A stretch of 64,000 nucleotides of DNA from Variovorax paradoxus (GTDB lineage Bacteria; Pseudomonadota; Gammaproteobacteria; Burkholderiales; Burkholderiaceae_C): positions 6,752,501 to 6,816,500 of the forward strand of contig NZ_CP091716.1 of the NCBI RefSeq assembly GCF_022009635.1. The letters run 5' to 3'. Position numbers and translations under genes: made by a program. Numbering within the stretch: the stretch's first letter is position 1; each line of letters opens with the position of its first letter. A model generated the notes under the pieces. The model did no database searches. It saw only the letters and a program-made list of their open reading frames with translations, and was not told the DNA's origin. Positions 1-7,794 of this stretch are shown in pieces.

Positions 1-660
1 CTCAACAACCAGGTGGAAGCCGCCGCGCTCATCGAGGGTGGCATGCGCAAGCTGGGCCTGGACCCGGCGCAGATCAAGTACGTGATCGTCACGCACGGCC
101 ACGGCGACCACTATGGCGGCGCGCCCTACCTCGCGCAGAAGTACCGCGCGCGGGTCGTCATGAGCGATCTCGACTGGCGCATGACCGAGACGAAGCTGGA
201 GTTCGCCACGCCGATCTGGGGCGCGCCGCCCAAGCGCGACATCTCGGTGAAGGACGGCGACCGCGTCACCCTGGGCGACACCACCGTCACGCTGTACCTC
301 ACGCCGGGCCACACCATGGGCACGCTCTCGCCGGTGTTCGACGTGAGCGAGAACGGCAGGAAGCACCGCGCCATGCTCTGGGGCGGCACGGGCTTCAACT
401 TCGGCAAGGACGTGCCGCGGCTGGACAGCTACATCGCGTCCACGAAGCGCATGGACTCGCTGGTGAAGGCGCAGAACATCGACGTGATGCTGTCGAACCA
501 CTCGAACGTCGACAGCTCGCAAGCCAAGATGGCGGCGCTGCGCCAGCAGCCGGCGGGCGCGGCGAACCCCTTCGTGATGGGCACGCCGACGGTGGAGCGG
601 GCGCTGAGCGTGATGGGGGAGTGCGCGCAGGCGCAGCGGGACAGGTTTGCGATGCAGTGA
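1..660 (+). CDS. MBL-fold metallo-hydrolase, 3' part of gene (5' end outside window)
   Basis: The reading frame enters from the left edge, so the 219 visible codons lack the true start; a GTG at base 13 is internal. The zinc-site motif HGHGDH begins at base 94, a TPGH histidine lies at 310-312 and a further histidine in a SNHSN context at 499-501. Together these give the usual ligand set of metallo-beta-lactamase-fold hydrolases, with an arrangement reminiscent of subclass B3-like proteins. A zinc hydrolase is secure; the substrate, and whether it acts on beta-lactams, is not readable. The upstream half, including any signal peptide, is not visible. It is followed directly by a repeat element rather than by a co-oriented gene. 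Confidence 0.85.
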   Translation, partial: LNNQVEAAALIEGGMRKLGLDPAQIKYVIVTHGHGDHYGGAPYLAQKYRARVVMSDLDWRMTETKLEFATPIWGAPPKRDISVKDGDRVTLGDTTVTLYLTPGHTMGTLSPVFDVSENGRKHRAMLWGGTGFNFGKDVPRLDSYIASTKRMDSLVKAQNIDVMLSNHSNVDSSQAKMAALRQQPAGAANPFVMGTPTVERALSVMGECAQAQRDRFAMQ

Positions 661-669
661 GCACGGCCG

Positions 670-790
670 CATTGCTCCTTCCCCCTCTGGGGGAAGGTTG
701 GGATGGGGGCAGTCGGCATCAAACAGGCTGACTGCAATCGATACGCCGCCGTGCCCCCCCCCTGCCCTCCCCCAGCGGGGGAGGGAGAAA
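670..790. repeat. BIME-like palindromic intergenic repeat, copy 1
   Basis: Two G/C-rich hairpins in inverted orientation flank a variable middle. The left one has arms CCTTCCCCC and GGGGGAAGG, followed by TTGGGATGGGGGC. The right one has arms CCCTCCCCC and GGGGGAGGG and ends in GAGAAA. The reverse complement of the right end closely resembles the left end, so the unit is one imperfect palindrome of about 120 bases. A second copy lies at 7651-7775. It separates the converging ends of the metallo-hydrolase gene and the small gene at 801-1058. Confidence 0.8.
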
Positions 791-800
791 TACCGGGGAC

Positions 801-1058
801 TCAGTCCGGCACGAACTTGCTGTTGAAGATGGCCACGTCCCCCGCATCCTCGAACGTCGCCACCTGCCCCATCTTCCCGTCGCTCATCCTGCAGGCCGAG
901 AACAGGCTGTAGCGCCCCTTGAAGTAGAACTCGTCCATCACGATCAGCGCGTACGGGTACGGCACGAAGACCTGGTGCTCGAAGACGATGCGGTGCACGT
1001 TCCTCGGCGAGGGGAAGAGCTTGTATTCGAGGGTGTCGATCGACTTGGCGGTGGCCAT
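801..1058 (-). CDS. small conserved-looking hypothetical protein (85 aa)
   Basis: The start was placed at the ATG at 1058 (MATAKSIDTL...) rather than 13 codons upstream, because the longer form would run into the stop region of the SDR gene. The protein is short, soluble and rich in aromatic residues (PYPYALIVMDEFYFKGRYS), with no signal peptide or membrane segment. I do not recognise a family. It lies 19 bases downstream of the SDR gene on the same strand, so the two are probably one transcript. That gives a weak hint that it serves the same redox step, for example as a small partner or substrate-binding protein. Confidence 0.6.
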   Translation of the reverse strand: MATAKSIDTLEYKLFPSPRNVHRIVFEHQVFVPYPYALIVMDEFYFKGRYSLFSACRMSDGKMGQVATFEDAGDVAIFNSKFVPD

Positions 1059-1077
1059 GGCTTGGGTGTCCCTGGTT

Positions 1078-1842
1078 TCAGGCCGGATCGCGCACATCGG
1101 CCACGGGCTTGGCGCCGAAGTCTTCGCGCGCCAGGTAGCCCAGCACCTTCGTGGCGGCGGCGGCCGGGCTGTCGAGCATGCCTTCGTTCTTCATCTTCTC
1201 GAAGCGCGTGCGGTCCGGGAACTTGTCGGCCGAGGCGCCGCGCAGCTGCACCTGCATGTCGGTGTCGATCACGCCGGGCGCGAGCGAGACGATGCGCGCG
1301 CCGTTCGGCGCATTCGCTTCCTCGAGCGCCACGGCGCGCGAGAAGTGGTCCATGCCCGCCTTGGCCGCGCAGTAGGGCGCCTGGCTGCCCATCGCGTTGC
1401 GGCCCAGGCCCGACGAGATGTTGAGCACCTTGCGCGTGCCGCGCCATTCGCGCGTCGCGCCCAGGAACGCGGCCGTGATCAGCATCGGCGCTTCCAGGCC
1501 GATGCGCAGCGCCAGCGACAGCTCGGCTTCCACGGCGCGCGACAGCGGCGCGGGGTTGCCGACGGTGCCGGCGTTGTTGATGAGCGTGACGCTGTCGAAG
1601 CGCTGCGCATCGACGGTCTTGAGCCATGCCGACACGCGCTCCGACGCGGCCACGGGGTCGGACAGGTCCTGCTCCCATTGCACGAGTTCGGCGCCGGCGG
1701 CCTTGGCGGCTTCGGCCAGCTCGGGCGACTGCTTGCGCGAAATGCCGAGCACCGTGTGGCCGGCCTGCAGCAGCTGTTCGGCCATGGCGCGGCCCAGGCC
1801 ACGGGAGGCGCCGGTGATGAGGGTGAGGTGAGAGATGGACAT
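1078..1842 (-). CDS. SDR-family NAD(P)-dependent oxidoreductase
   Basis: A 254-residue classical short-chain dehydrogenase/reductase. The cofactor loop TGASRGLG is at residues 10-17, NNAG at 89-92, the catalytic-serine region SS at 143-144 and the YCAAK active-site motif at 157-161. The length is normal for the classical family. The basic residue just after the glycine motif would suit NADPH, but this is not decisive. The overall layout resembles the sepiapterin/benzil reductase-type branch of SDRs, so reduction of a small carbonyl compound is likely; the substrate is unknown. It is followed 19 bases later by the 85-aa gene and is divergent from the hipBA pair. Confidence 0.85.
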   Translation of the reverse strand: MSISHLTLITGASRGLGRAMAEQLLQAGHTVLGISRKQSPELAEAAKAAGAELVQWEQDLSDPVAASERVSAWLKTVDAQRFDSVTLINNAGTVGNPAPLSRAVEAELSLALRIGLEAPMLITAAFLGATREWRGTRKVLNISSGLGRNAMGSQAPYCAAKAGMDHFSRAVALEEANAPNGARIVSLAPGVIDTDMQVQLRGASADKFPDRTRFEKMKNEGMLDSPAAAATKVLGYLAREDFGAKPVADVRDPA

Positions 1843-1972
1843 GGGGATTGGGGTGGAGACAGAAAGTAAGCCGCAAGCTTAGGCGATGCGCGAAAGTCTG
1901 GCAGGCCCGCAGCTGACACAAAGCCGCCGCACCTCGTTCAATGGCGCGCCAGCAAATCGTCCTCGTCGATGG

Positions 1973-2000
1973 ACATTTTTCCCCATCGATCACAAAATGT
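1973..2000. promoter_or_regulatory. candidate HipB operator (ACATTTT-N14-AAAATGT)
   Basis: Perfect 7-base arms ACATTTT (1973-1979) and AAAATGT (1994-2000) flank a 14-base spacer containing ATCGAT. The dyad ends six bases before the preferred hipB start, where an autorepressing antitoxin would bind. HipB proteins are known to bind such dyads in their own promoter; assignment of this site is inference. Confidence 0.5.
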
Positions 2001-2005
2001 GGCAT

Positions 2006-2278
2006 ATGAAGGACAAAATCAGACTCCCTCTCGAGCTTGGACAAGCCATTCAGCGCGCGCGAAAAGAAGGCCGCATGAAGGCGACCGACATCGCCTCGCG
2101 GTCGGGCCGCGCGCGCAACGTCCTCTACCGCCTGGAACGAGGGGAAGACATCACCCTCGCCTCGCTTTTCGACATCCTGCGCGCCATGGATCTCACGATC
2201 CGCCTGGAACGACTGGGCATGCCGACGCTGGAGGAAGTCACGGAGCGCTTCGGACAGGACGACGACGATGCTTCCTGA
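2006..2278 (+). CDS. hipB: HipB-type antitoxin / XRE-family repressor
   Basis: A small protein of about 90 residues with one helix-turn-helix (residues about 24-45: KATDIASRSGRARNVLYRLE) followed by a short helical segment and an acidic tail (GQDDDDAS). The order fits HipB antitoxins, which bind the operon promoter and the HipA kinase. The start was set at ATG 2006; an in-frame ATG at 1997 would overlap the operator, and longer N-termini have no similarity to the family. No Shine-Dalgarno sequence is evident. The stop lies inside hipA (overlap 2268-2278), so the pair is translationally coupled. Confidence 0.82.
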   Translation: MKDKIRLPLELGQAIQRARKEGRMKATDIASRSGRARNVLYRLERGEDITLASLFDILRAMDLTIRLERLGMPTLEEVTERFGQDDDDAS

Positions 2279-3488
2279 AAAGATCAAGCAACTCGACGTC
2301 GAGATCGCCGGCGCGTCGGCCGGACAGTTGCTCAGGCACTCGGTCTACGAGTTCCGGTATCTCGACAGCCGTGCGGATCAGCCCTCGGTCGCGCTGCTCA
2401 TGCCGCCGACCCGGCCGACCTATCAGGACGGCGACCTCTTCGCCGTCATGGATCAGAACCTGCCCGAAGGCGACCTGTATCTGCGCCTGCGGGCGATGTT
2501 TCCCAAACAGCAGCTCACCCCGATGCACCTGCTCGCGGTGGTCGGCTCCAACGGCATCGGGCGGCTGGGGTTCAGGCTGCCGGGGGCGCAGCCGCTCGCG
2601 GCGCCCCGGATCATCGACCGCAAGACCTTGCTAGGAACCCGCTACACGCCCGAGGTGTTCGACGAGCTGGTGCGGGCCTACCTGAGCACGGGCGCCGGCA
2701 TTGCCGGCATGCAGCCGAAGATCATGGTGCCGGACCGGATCACCCTTGCGGTACCCACGATCATCGTGAAGGCCGCCGCACCGTCCTATCCGGGCCTGTC
2801 GGCCAACGAGTTCATGTGCCTGACGGCGGCACGCCACGCCGGCATCGAGACCCCCACCTTCGATCTCTCGGACGACGGGCATCTGCTGCTGGTCGACCGC
2901 TTCGACATCGCCGCGGACGGGTCCCGCATCGGCTTCGAGGACATCGCTGCGCTGATGAACCTTCGAGTGCGCGACATCCAATCCGACCGGAAGTACCACG
3001 GGAGCTACCAGCGCATCGCCGAGCTGATGCAATACCTTCAGCTGCCCAGCGAGAACCTCGCGCGCTTCTTCGAGCAGGTGGCATTCAGCATCATGGTGCG
3101 CAACGGCGATGGCCACCTCAAGAACTACGGCTTGCTCTACACCTCGGCGGCGGACTGCCGCCTGGCGCCGATGTTCGATGTGGTGACCACCGCGATCTAC
3201 AAGTACACGCGCTATGAAGGCGGCCCAGAACTGGAAGACCGCACGCTGGCGCTCAAGCTCTTCGCCGGCAAGGGCCACACCAAGGCCTATCCGACCACCG
3301 AAGAATTGCTGCTGTTCGGCAGCAAGGTATGCGGGGTCGCGAAGCCCGCGCTCGTCCTTGCGCGAATCGCCGAGGGGATGCGCAAGACGCTGGACCAGGC
3401 GGGCAGTGACCAGCGAATCCCGAAGGGCTTGCTGGAAAAGATGCGGGACACGTGGACCGACGGGATGACCTACGCCACGTCGCGGTAG
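2268..3488 (+). CDS. hipA: HipA-family serine/threonine kinase toxin
   Basis: A 406-residue HipA-type kinase; characterised HipA phosphorylates glutamyl-tRNA synthetase and causes growth arrest. Visible elements are the glycine-rich loop GAGIAGMQPK (residues 142-151), a nucleotide-binding lysine in TIIVK, the conserved NEF segment, the catalytic loop RNGDGHLKN (278-286) with Asp281, and the metal-binding aspartate in LAPMFDVV. It starts inside hipB. By eye, the position equivalent to the autophosphorylated Ser150 of E. coli HipA is glycine, with a Ser-Thr pair just upstream of the loop. The target in this organism is unknown, and some HipA relatives have other kinase targets. Confidence 0.9.
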   Translation: MLPEKIKQLDVEIAGASAGQLLRHSVYEFRYLDSRADQPSVALLMPPTRPTYQDGDLFAVMDQNLPEGDLYLRLRAMFPKQQLTPMHLLAVVGSNGIGRLGFRLPGAQPLAAPRIIDRKTLLGTRYTPEVFDELVRAYLSTGAGIAGMQPKIMVPDRITLAVPTIIVKAAAPSYPGLSANEFMCLTAARHAGIETPTFDLSDDGHLLLVDRFDIAADGSRIGFEDIAALMNLRVRDIQSDRKYHGSYQRIAELMQYLQLPSENLARFFEQVAFSIMVRNGDGHLKNYGLLYTSAADCRLAPMFDVVTTAIYKYTRYEGGPELEDRTLALKLFAGKGHTKAYPTTEELLLFGSKVCGVAKPALVLARIAEGMRKTLDQAGSDQRIPKGLLEKMRDTWTDGMTYATSR

Positions 3489-3512
3489 GTCGCTCGATAC
3501 ATCGGGTCCGCC

Positions 3513-3980
3513 CTAGCGGAACTGCTTGCGCAGGAAGTTGCGGTGCCGCACGATGTGCTGCAGCTGCGCCGGCGCGACGGTGCCGCCCAGGTCGACTTCG
3601 TCGGCGCCGTTGAGCACCGCATTGGCGTTGGCCATGGCGCGCGACACCACCTCTTCCTCGCTCACGCCGAGCTGCGCCGCCAGGTCGAGCGCCACGCGCC
3701 GCATGGCGCGCTGCGACAGCATCCACATGGCGCCGAAGCGGTCCCAGGCGAGCGCGGTTTCCTCGGCCTTCTCGCTGTCGGCGAGGATCTCGCCGAGCGG
3801 CTTGGCCAGCACCGCGTCGAGCGCCTCCAGCTTTTCGGACAGTTGCTCGTTGCGCGCGAGCGCCTCCTCGAGCGTCGGTCCGGTCTCTTCGGCCTTGGGC
3901 TTGCTCGAAGGCTCCGGCGGGGGAATGAACGCGGCCTCGGCGTTCGCGGGCACGATCTGGATCTGGTCTTTGAGGGTCAT
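3513..3980 (-). CDS. hypothetical protein coupled to the Crp/Fnr regulator
   Basis: A 155-residue soluble protein without signal peptide or membrane span. The N-terminal 40 residues are proline-rich (PPPEPSSKPKAEE). They are followed by a probably helical and coiled-coil-prone region (EALARNEQLSEKLEALDAVL) and a helical C-terminal half ending in a basic tail (RHRNFLRKQFR). I do not recognise a family. Its ATG overlaps the stop of the upstream regulator as ATGA (3977-3980), so it is translated in step with that regulator. This suggests it modulates the regulator or serves the same regulon. It converges on hipA with a gap of 24 bases. Confidence 0.7.
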   Translation of the reverse strand: MTLKDQIQIVPANAEAAFIPPPEPSSKPKAEETGPTLEEALARNEQLSEKLEALDAVLAKPLGEILADSEKAEETALAWDRFGAMWMLSQRAMRRVALDLAAQLGVSEEEVVSRAMANANAVLNGADEVDLGGTVAPAQLQHIVRHRNFLRKQFR

Positions 3981-4756
3981 GGGGTTTCCGTTTCCGCGGA
4001 GGGTTGGCTGTTCTTCTTGTTCGACATCGCGGTCGCGCGCAGGCCCGGCAGGTCGAGCACGCGCAGGCCGCCGTACTCCACCCGGATCAACCCCTGCGCC
4101 GACAGGCCGTTGAGCGCCTCGTTCACCCGCTGGCGCGAGAGGCCCACCAGGTAGGCCAGCTCCTGCTGCGTGATTCGCAAGACCTCGCCCACGCCCGGGT
4201 ACAGCACCGGGTTGAACAGCGACACCAGGTTGCGCGCCACGCGCGCGTCGGGGTTGTTGAGCCGGTCGATCTCCAGCGCCGCGATGAACTGGCCCAGCCG
4301 CTCGTTGAGCTGGTTCATCACGAAGCGGTTGAAGCCGATGGAGTGGTCCAGCAGCCAGTGGAAGCTCTCGGTCGGCAGGCCCGCGATGAGGCTGCGGCGC
4401 AGCGCCTGGATGTTGTAGCGGTAGGGCTCGCGCTTCATCACCGTGCCCTCGCCGAACCAGCCGCCGGGCGGCACGCCGGTGTAGGTGACCGAGCCGCCGT
4501 CGGCGTTGTCGTTGCTCATCTTGAGCAGGCCCTCGACCACGCCGAACCAGTAGGTGGGCGAGCGGCCGACGCGGCACACCAGATCGCCCGGCTCGGCCTC
4601 GCCGACCACCAGCGTGGCCTCGGCGCGGCGGCGCTCGGCGGGGGTGAGCGTGGGCAGCCAGGGAATGCCGTCGAGCTCGGCGGCGTTGGCCGGACGCACG
4701 CGGTCCTTGATCGAACCGCCGAGCACGTTGTTGTGGTTGAGGTTGCCGTGAGGCAT
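3977..4756 (-). CDS. Crp/Fnr-family transcriptional regulator
   Basis: A 259-residue one-component regulator. An N-terminal cyclic-nucleotide-binding-type jelly roll spans about residues 30-150 (a GEAEPGDLVCRVG strand and a GGWFGEGTV turn). A long dimerisation helix follows, then a C-terminal winged helix whose recognition helix reads LVGLSRQRVNEAL. The cysteine cluster needed for an FNR iron-sulphur cluster is absent (I see one cysteine), so oxygen sensing of that kind is unlikely. It is divergent from the acyl-CoA synthetase/ABC transporter operon and faces a strong dyad at 4788-4805. It is therefore probably the local regulator of that operon, perhaps responding to an acyl-CoA-related ligand (inference). 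Confidence 0.88.
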   Translation of the reverse strand: MPHGNLNHNNVLGGSIKDRVRPANAAELDGIPWLPTLTPAERRRAEATLVVGEAEPGDLVCRVGRSPTYWFGVVEGLLKMSNDNADGGSVTYTGVPPGGWFGEGTVMKREPYRYNIQALRRSLIAGLPTESFHWLLDHSIGFNRFVMNQLNERLGQFIAALEIDRLNNPDARVARNLVSLFNPVLYPGVGEVLRITQQELAYLVGLSRQRVNEALNGLSAQGLIRVEYGGLRVLDLPGLRATAMSNKKNSQPSAETETP

Positions 4757-4787
4757 CGGGAAACTCCGGGGAGTAGTGTCCCTAGGA

Positions 4788-4805
4788 TTGTCGTTGGAAC
4801 GACAA
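4788..4805. promoter_or_regulatory. dyad operator candidate TTGTCGTTGGAACGACAA
   Basis: Eight-base perfect arms (TTGTCGTT and AACGACAA) around a two-base centre, in the 84-base gap between the divergent Crp/Fnr gene and the acyl-CoA synthetase gene. The size and symmetry suit a Crp/Fnr dimer with two recognition helices one turn apart. It could control both directions. Confidence 0.6.
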
Positions 4806-4840
4806 CCGGGCGTCAAAGTGAGACCTACGATCCGCCCACT

Positions 4841-6796
4841 GTGCAAACAACCGCCCCCACCTTCCCCCGCCTGATGCTCGCGCATGCCGAAGCTCGTCCG
4901 GAGTCGCCGGCCGTGCGCGAGAAAGACCTCGGCATCTGGCAAACCTGGACCTGGAACGCCGTGGCGCAGGAAGTGCGCGAAATGGCCTGCGGCCTGGCGA
5001 GCCTGGGTTTCAAGGCCTTCGACAACCTGGCCATCGTCGGCGCCAACCGGCCGCACCTGTACATGGCGGTGATCGCCGCGCAAAGCCTGCGCGGCGTGCC
5101 GGTGCCGCTCTACCAGGACGCGGTGGCAGGCGAGATGGTCTTCATGCTGCAGGACGCGGGCATCGAGTTCGTCATCGTCGAAGACCAGGAGCAGGTCGAC
5201 AAGCTGCTGGAGTGCCGCGACATCCAGCAGGGCAAGCTGCCGGCCATCCGCCACGTCATCTACGACGACCCCAAGGGCCTGCGCCACTACGACCAGCCCG
5301 GGCTCATGAGCTACGAGCAACTGCGCGCGCTGGGCCGCGAGTTCGACAAGGCCAACCCCGGCTACTACGACCGCGCGGTGGCCAGCGGCGAAGCGACGGA
5401 CGTGGGCGTGATCCTCTACACCTCCGGCACCACCGGCCGCCCCAAGGGCGTGTGCCAGACGCACGCGAGCTTCATCGCGGCGGGCCGCGGCGGCGTGGAG
5501 ACCGACAGGCTCGGCCCCGGCGACAACATCATGAGCTACCTGCCGATGGCCTGGGTGGGCGACCACCTGTTCTCGGTGGCGCAGTGGCTGGTGGGCGGCT
5601 TCACGCTCAACTGCCCCGAGTCGAGCGAAACGGTGATGAACGACATGCGCGAGATCGGCCCGAGCTACTACTTCGGCCCGCCGCGCACCTTCGAAGGGCT
5701 TCTCACGGCCGTGTCGATCCGCATGGAAGACGCGGCCGCGCCCAAGCGCTGGCTGTATGCGAAGTTCATGGCGCTGGCGCGGCGCGTGGGCGCGGACATC
5801 CTCAACGGCGCGCCGGTGGGCATGGGCGACCGGGCGCTGTACGCGCTGGGCAACCTGCTGATCTACGGCCCGTTGCGCAACGTGCTGGGCATGAGCCGCA
5901 TCCGCGTGGCCTACACCGCGGGCGCGGCCATCGGGCCCGACCTGTTCCGCTTCTACCGTTCCATCGGCGTGAACCTCAAGCAGTTCTACGGCCAGACCGA
6001 GACCTGCGCGTACGTGTGCCTGCAGCAGGACGGCAAGGTCAAGCTGCAGACCGTGGGCACCGCCGCACCGGGCATCGAGCTGAAGATCGCCGCCGACGGC
6101 GAAGTGCTGGTGCGCGGCGTGTCGGTGCTCAAGGAGTACTACAAGCGCCCCGACGCCACCGCCGAGGTGCTCGACGCCAACGGCTACTTCCACACCGGCG
6201 ACGCGGGCGTGCTCGACAGCGAGGGGCACCTGCGCATCATCGACCGCGCCAAGGACGTGGGCCGGCTCGTGGGCGGCGCGATCTTCGCGCCCAACTACAT
6301 CGAGAACAAGCTCAAGTTCTTCCCGCAGATCAAGGAAGCCGTGTGCTTCGGCAACGCGCGCGACGAAGTGTGCGCGGCCATCAACATCGACTTCGAGGCG
6401 GTGGGCAACTGGGCCGAGCGGCGCGGCCTGGCCTACGGTGGCTACGTCGACCTGGCCGGCAAGCCCGACGTGCTGGCGCTGGTGGCCGAGTGCATCGGCA
6501 AGGTGAACGCCGACCTCGCGACCGAGGACGGCATGGGCGAGACGCAGATCGCGCGCTTCCTGGTGCTGCACAAGGAACTGGACCCCGACGACGACGAACT
6601 GACCCGCACGCGCAAGGTGCGCCGCGGCTTCATCGCCGAGAAATACGCGGTGCTGGTCGACGCACTCTATGGCGGCAAGGCCGAGCAGTTCATCGAGACC
6701 CAGGTCAAGTTCGAGGACGGACGCACGGGCTCGGTGAGCGCCACGCTGAAGATCGTCGACGCGAAGCGCTTTCCACTGGTCAAGGCGGCCGCATGA
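4841..6796 (+). CDS. AMP-dependent (long-chain) acyl-CoA synthetase
   Basis: An adenylate-forming enzyme of about 651 residues that would convert a carboxylic acid, ATP and CoA to an acyl-CoA. The AMP-binding motif LYTSGTTGRPKG lies near residue 190, followed by YGQTET and the hinge region HTGDAGVLDSEGHLRIIDRAKD. The size and the insertion pattern match long-chain (FadD15-like) rather than acetate-type synthetases. The start was set at GTG 4841; an ATG 33 bases later is the alternative. The stop overlaps the next gene as ATGA (6793-6796). Its place at the head of a branched-chain-amino-acid-type importer suggests it activates whatever acid the transporter brings in. Confidence 0.88.
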   Translation: MQTTAPTFPRLMLAHAEARPESPAVREKDLGIWQTWTWNAVAQEVREMACGLASLGFKAFDNLAIVGANRPHLYMAVIAAQSLRGVPVPLYQDAVAGEMVFMLQDAGIEFVIVEDQEQVDKLLECRDIQQGKLPAIRHVIYDDPKGLRHYDQPGLMSYEQLRALGREFDKANPGYYDRAVASGEATDVGVILYTSGTTGRPKGVCQTHASFIAAGRGGVETDRLGPGDNIMSYLPMAWVGDHLFSVAQWLVGGFTLNCPESSETVMNDMREIGPSYYFGPPRTFEGLLTAVSIRMEDAAAPKRWLYAKFMALARRVGADILNGAPVGMGDRALYALGNLLIYGPLRNVLGMSRIRVAYTAGAAIGPDLFRFYRSIGVNLKQFYGQTETCAYVCLQQDGKVKLQTVGTAAPGIELKIAADGEVLVRGVSVLKEYYKRPDATAEVLDANGYFHTGDAGVLDSEGHLRIIDRAKDVGRLVGGAIFAPNYIENKLKFFPQIKEAVCFGNARDEVCAAINIDFEAVGNWAERRGLAYGGYVDLAGKPDVLALVAECIGKVNADLATEDGMGETQIARFLVLHKELDPDDDELTRTRKVRRGFIAEKYAVLVDALYGGKAEQFIETQVKFEDGRTGSVSATLKIVDAKRFPLVKAAA

Positions 6797-7626
6797 ACGC
6801 GCACAACCACACAGAGGCCTCCATGCTTGCAACAACGACCCGCGGCGGCCGCAAGGATGGCGAGGTCATCCTCGACGTGCAGAACATCAGCTTGAGCTTC
6901 GGCGGCGTGAAGGCGCTGACGGACATCAGCTTCAACGTGCGCGAGCATGAAGTGCGCGCCATCATCGGGCCGAACGGCGCGGGCAAGAGTTCGATGCTGA
7001 ACTGCATCAACGGCGTCTACCAGCCGCAGCAGGGCTCCATCACCTTCCGCGGCCAGACCTTCAGGCACATGAACTCGCGCCAGGTGGCCGAGATGGGCGT
7101 GGCGCGCACCTTCCAGAACCTGGCCCTCTTCAAGGGCATGAGCGTGCTCGACAACATCATGACCGGGCGCAACCTCAAGATGAAGAGCGGGCTGCTGGCC
7201 CAGGCCTTCCGCTGGGGCCCCGCCGAACGCGAGGAACTGCAGCACCGCGAGTTCGTCGAGCACATCATCGACTTCCTGGAGATCCAAGCACACCGCAAGA
7301 CACCCGTGGGCCGCCTGCCCTACGGACTGCAGAAGCGCGTGGACCTGGGCCGCGCGCTCGCGATGGAGCCGCAGGTGCTGCTGCTGGACGAGCCCATGGC
7401 CGGCATGAACGTGGAGGAGAAGCAGGACATGAGCCGCTTCATCCTCGACGTGAACGACGAGTTCGGCGCGACCATCGTGCTGATCGAGCACGACATGGGC
7501 GTGGTGATGGACATCTCCGACCGCGTGGTGGTGCTGGACTACGGCAAGAAGATCGGCGACGGGACGCCGGATGAAGTGCGCAGCAACGAGGACGTGATCC
7601 GGGCTTATCTGGGTGTGGAGCACTGA
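6793..7626 (+). CDS. ABC transporter ATP-binding protein (LivG-type)
   Basis: A 277-residue single ABC domain for the HAAT/branched-chain-amino-acid importer class. Walker A is GPNGAGKSS (residues 59-67), the family-typical FQNLALF segment carries the Q-loop, LPYGLQKRVDLGRAL serves as signature and VLLLDEPMAG as Walker B, and the H-loop is IEHDMGV. The arrangement of a C-terminal SNEDVIRAYLG tail is typical of LivG. It is coupled by ATGA to the acyl-CoA synthetase and is followed by a repeat before the permease genes. It is cytoplasmic and membrane-associated, and would pair with the LivF-type ATPase at 11283. Confidence 0.92.
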   Translation: MNAHNHTEASMLATTTRGGRKDGEVILDVQNISLSFGGVKALTDISFNVREHEVRAIIGPNGAGKSSMLNCINGVYQPQQGSITFRGQTFRHMNSRQVAEMGVARTFQNLALFKGMSVLDNIMTGRNLKMKSGLLAQAFRWGPAEREELQHREFVEHIIDFLEIQAHRKTPVGRLPYGLQKRVDLGRALAMEPQVLLLDEPMAGMNVEEKQDMSRFILDVNDEFGATIVLIEHDMGVVMDISDRVVVLDYGKKIGDGTPDEVRSNEDVIRAYLGVEH

Positions 7627-7650
7627 CGCCATGCCAACCCTCGCCCTGAA

Positions 7651-7775
7651 GCATTGCTCCTTCCCCCGCTGGGGGAAGGCTGGGATGGGGGCACGACGGC
7701 CCTCACGACACGGCAGCGCCTCATCGAGCGCCGCCCGCCCCCACCCCAACCCTCCCCCAGCGGGGGAGGGAGAAA
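7651..7775. repeat. BIME-like palindromic intergenic repeat, copy 2
   Basis: The same unit as 670-790. The left end CATTGCTCCTTCCCCC is identical, the left arms are CCTTCCCCC/GGGGGAAGG, the right arms CCCTCCCCC/GGGGGAGGG, and the middle is different. Here the outer ends also pair over long range (CTGGGATGGGGGC with GCCCCCACCCCAA). It sits inside an otherwise compact operon, between the LivG-type and LivH-type genes. Confidence 0.82.
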
Positions 7776-7794
7776 AACAAGAAAGACACTGACC

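Noticed and set aside
1..660. A beta-lactam resistance gene
   Set aside because: The zinc-ligand set is that of the whole metallo-hydrolase fold. With the N-terminal half missing, nothing supports beta-lactamase activity specifically.
1973..3488. hipBA as part of a recently acquired island
   Set aside because: No integrase, direct repeats, tRNA junction or clear composition shift at its borders.
3977..6835. A minus-strand open frame of more than 900 codons across the acyl-CoA synthetase gene
   Set aside because: Only its 3' end (3977-4756) encodes a recognisable protein, the Crp/Fnr regulator. The rest is low-complexity antisense translation of a high-G+C gene.
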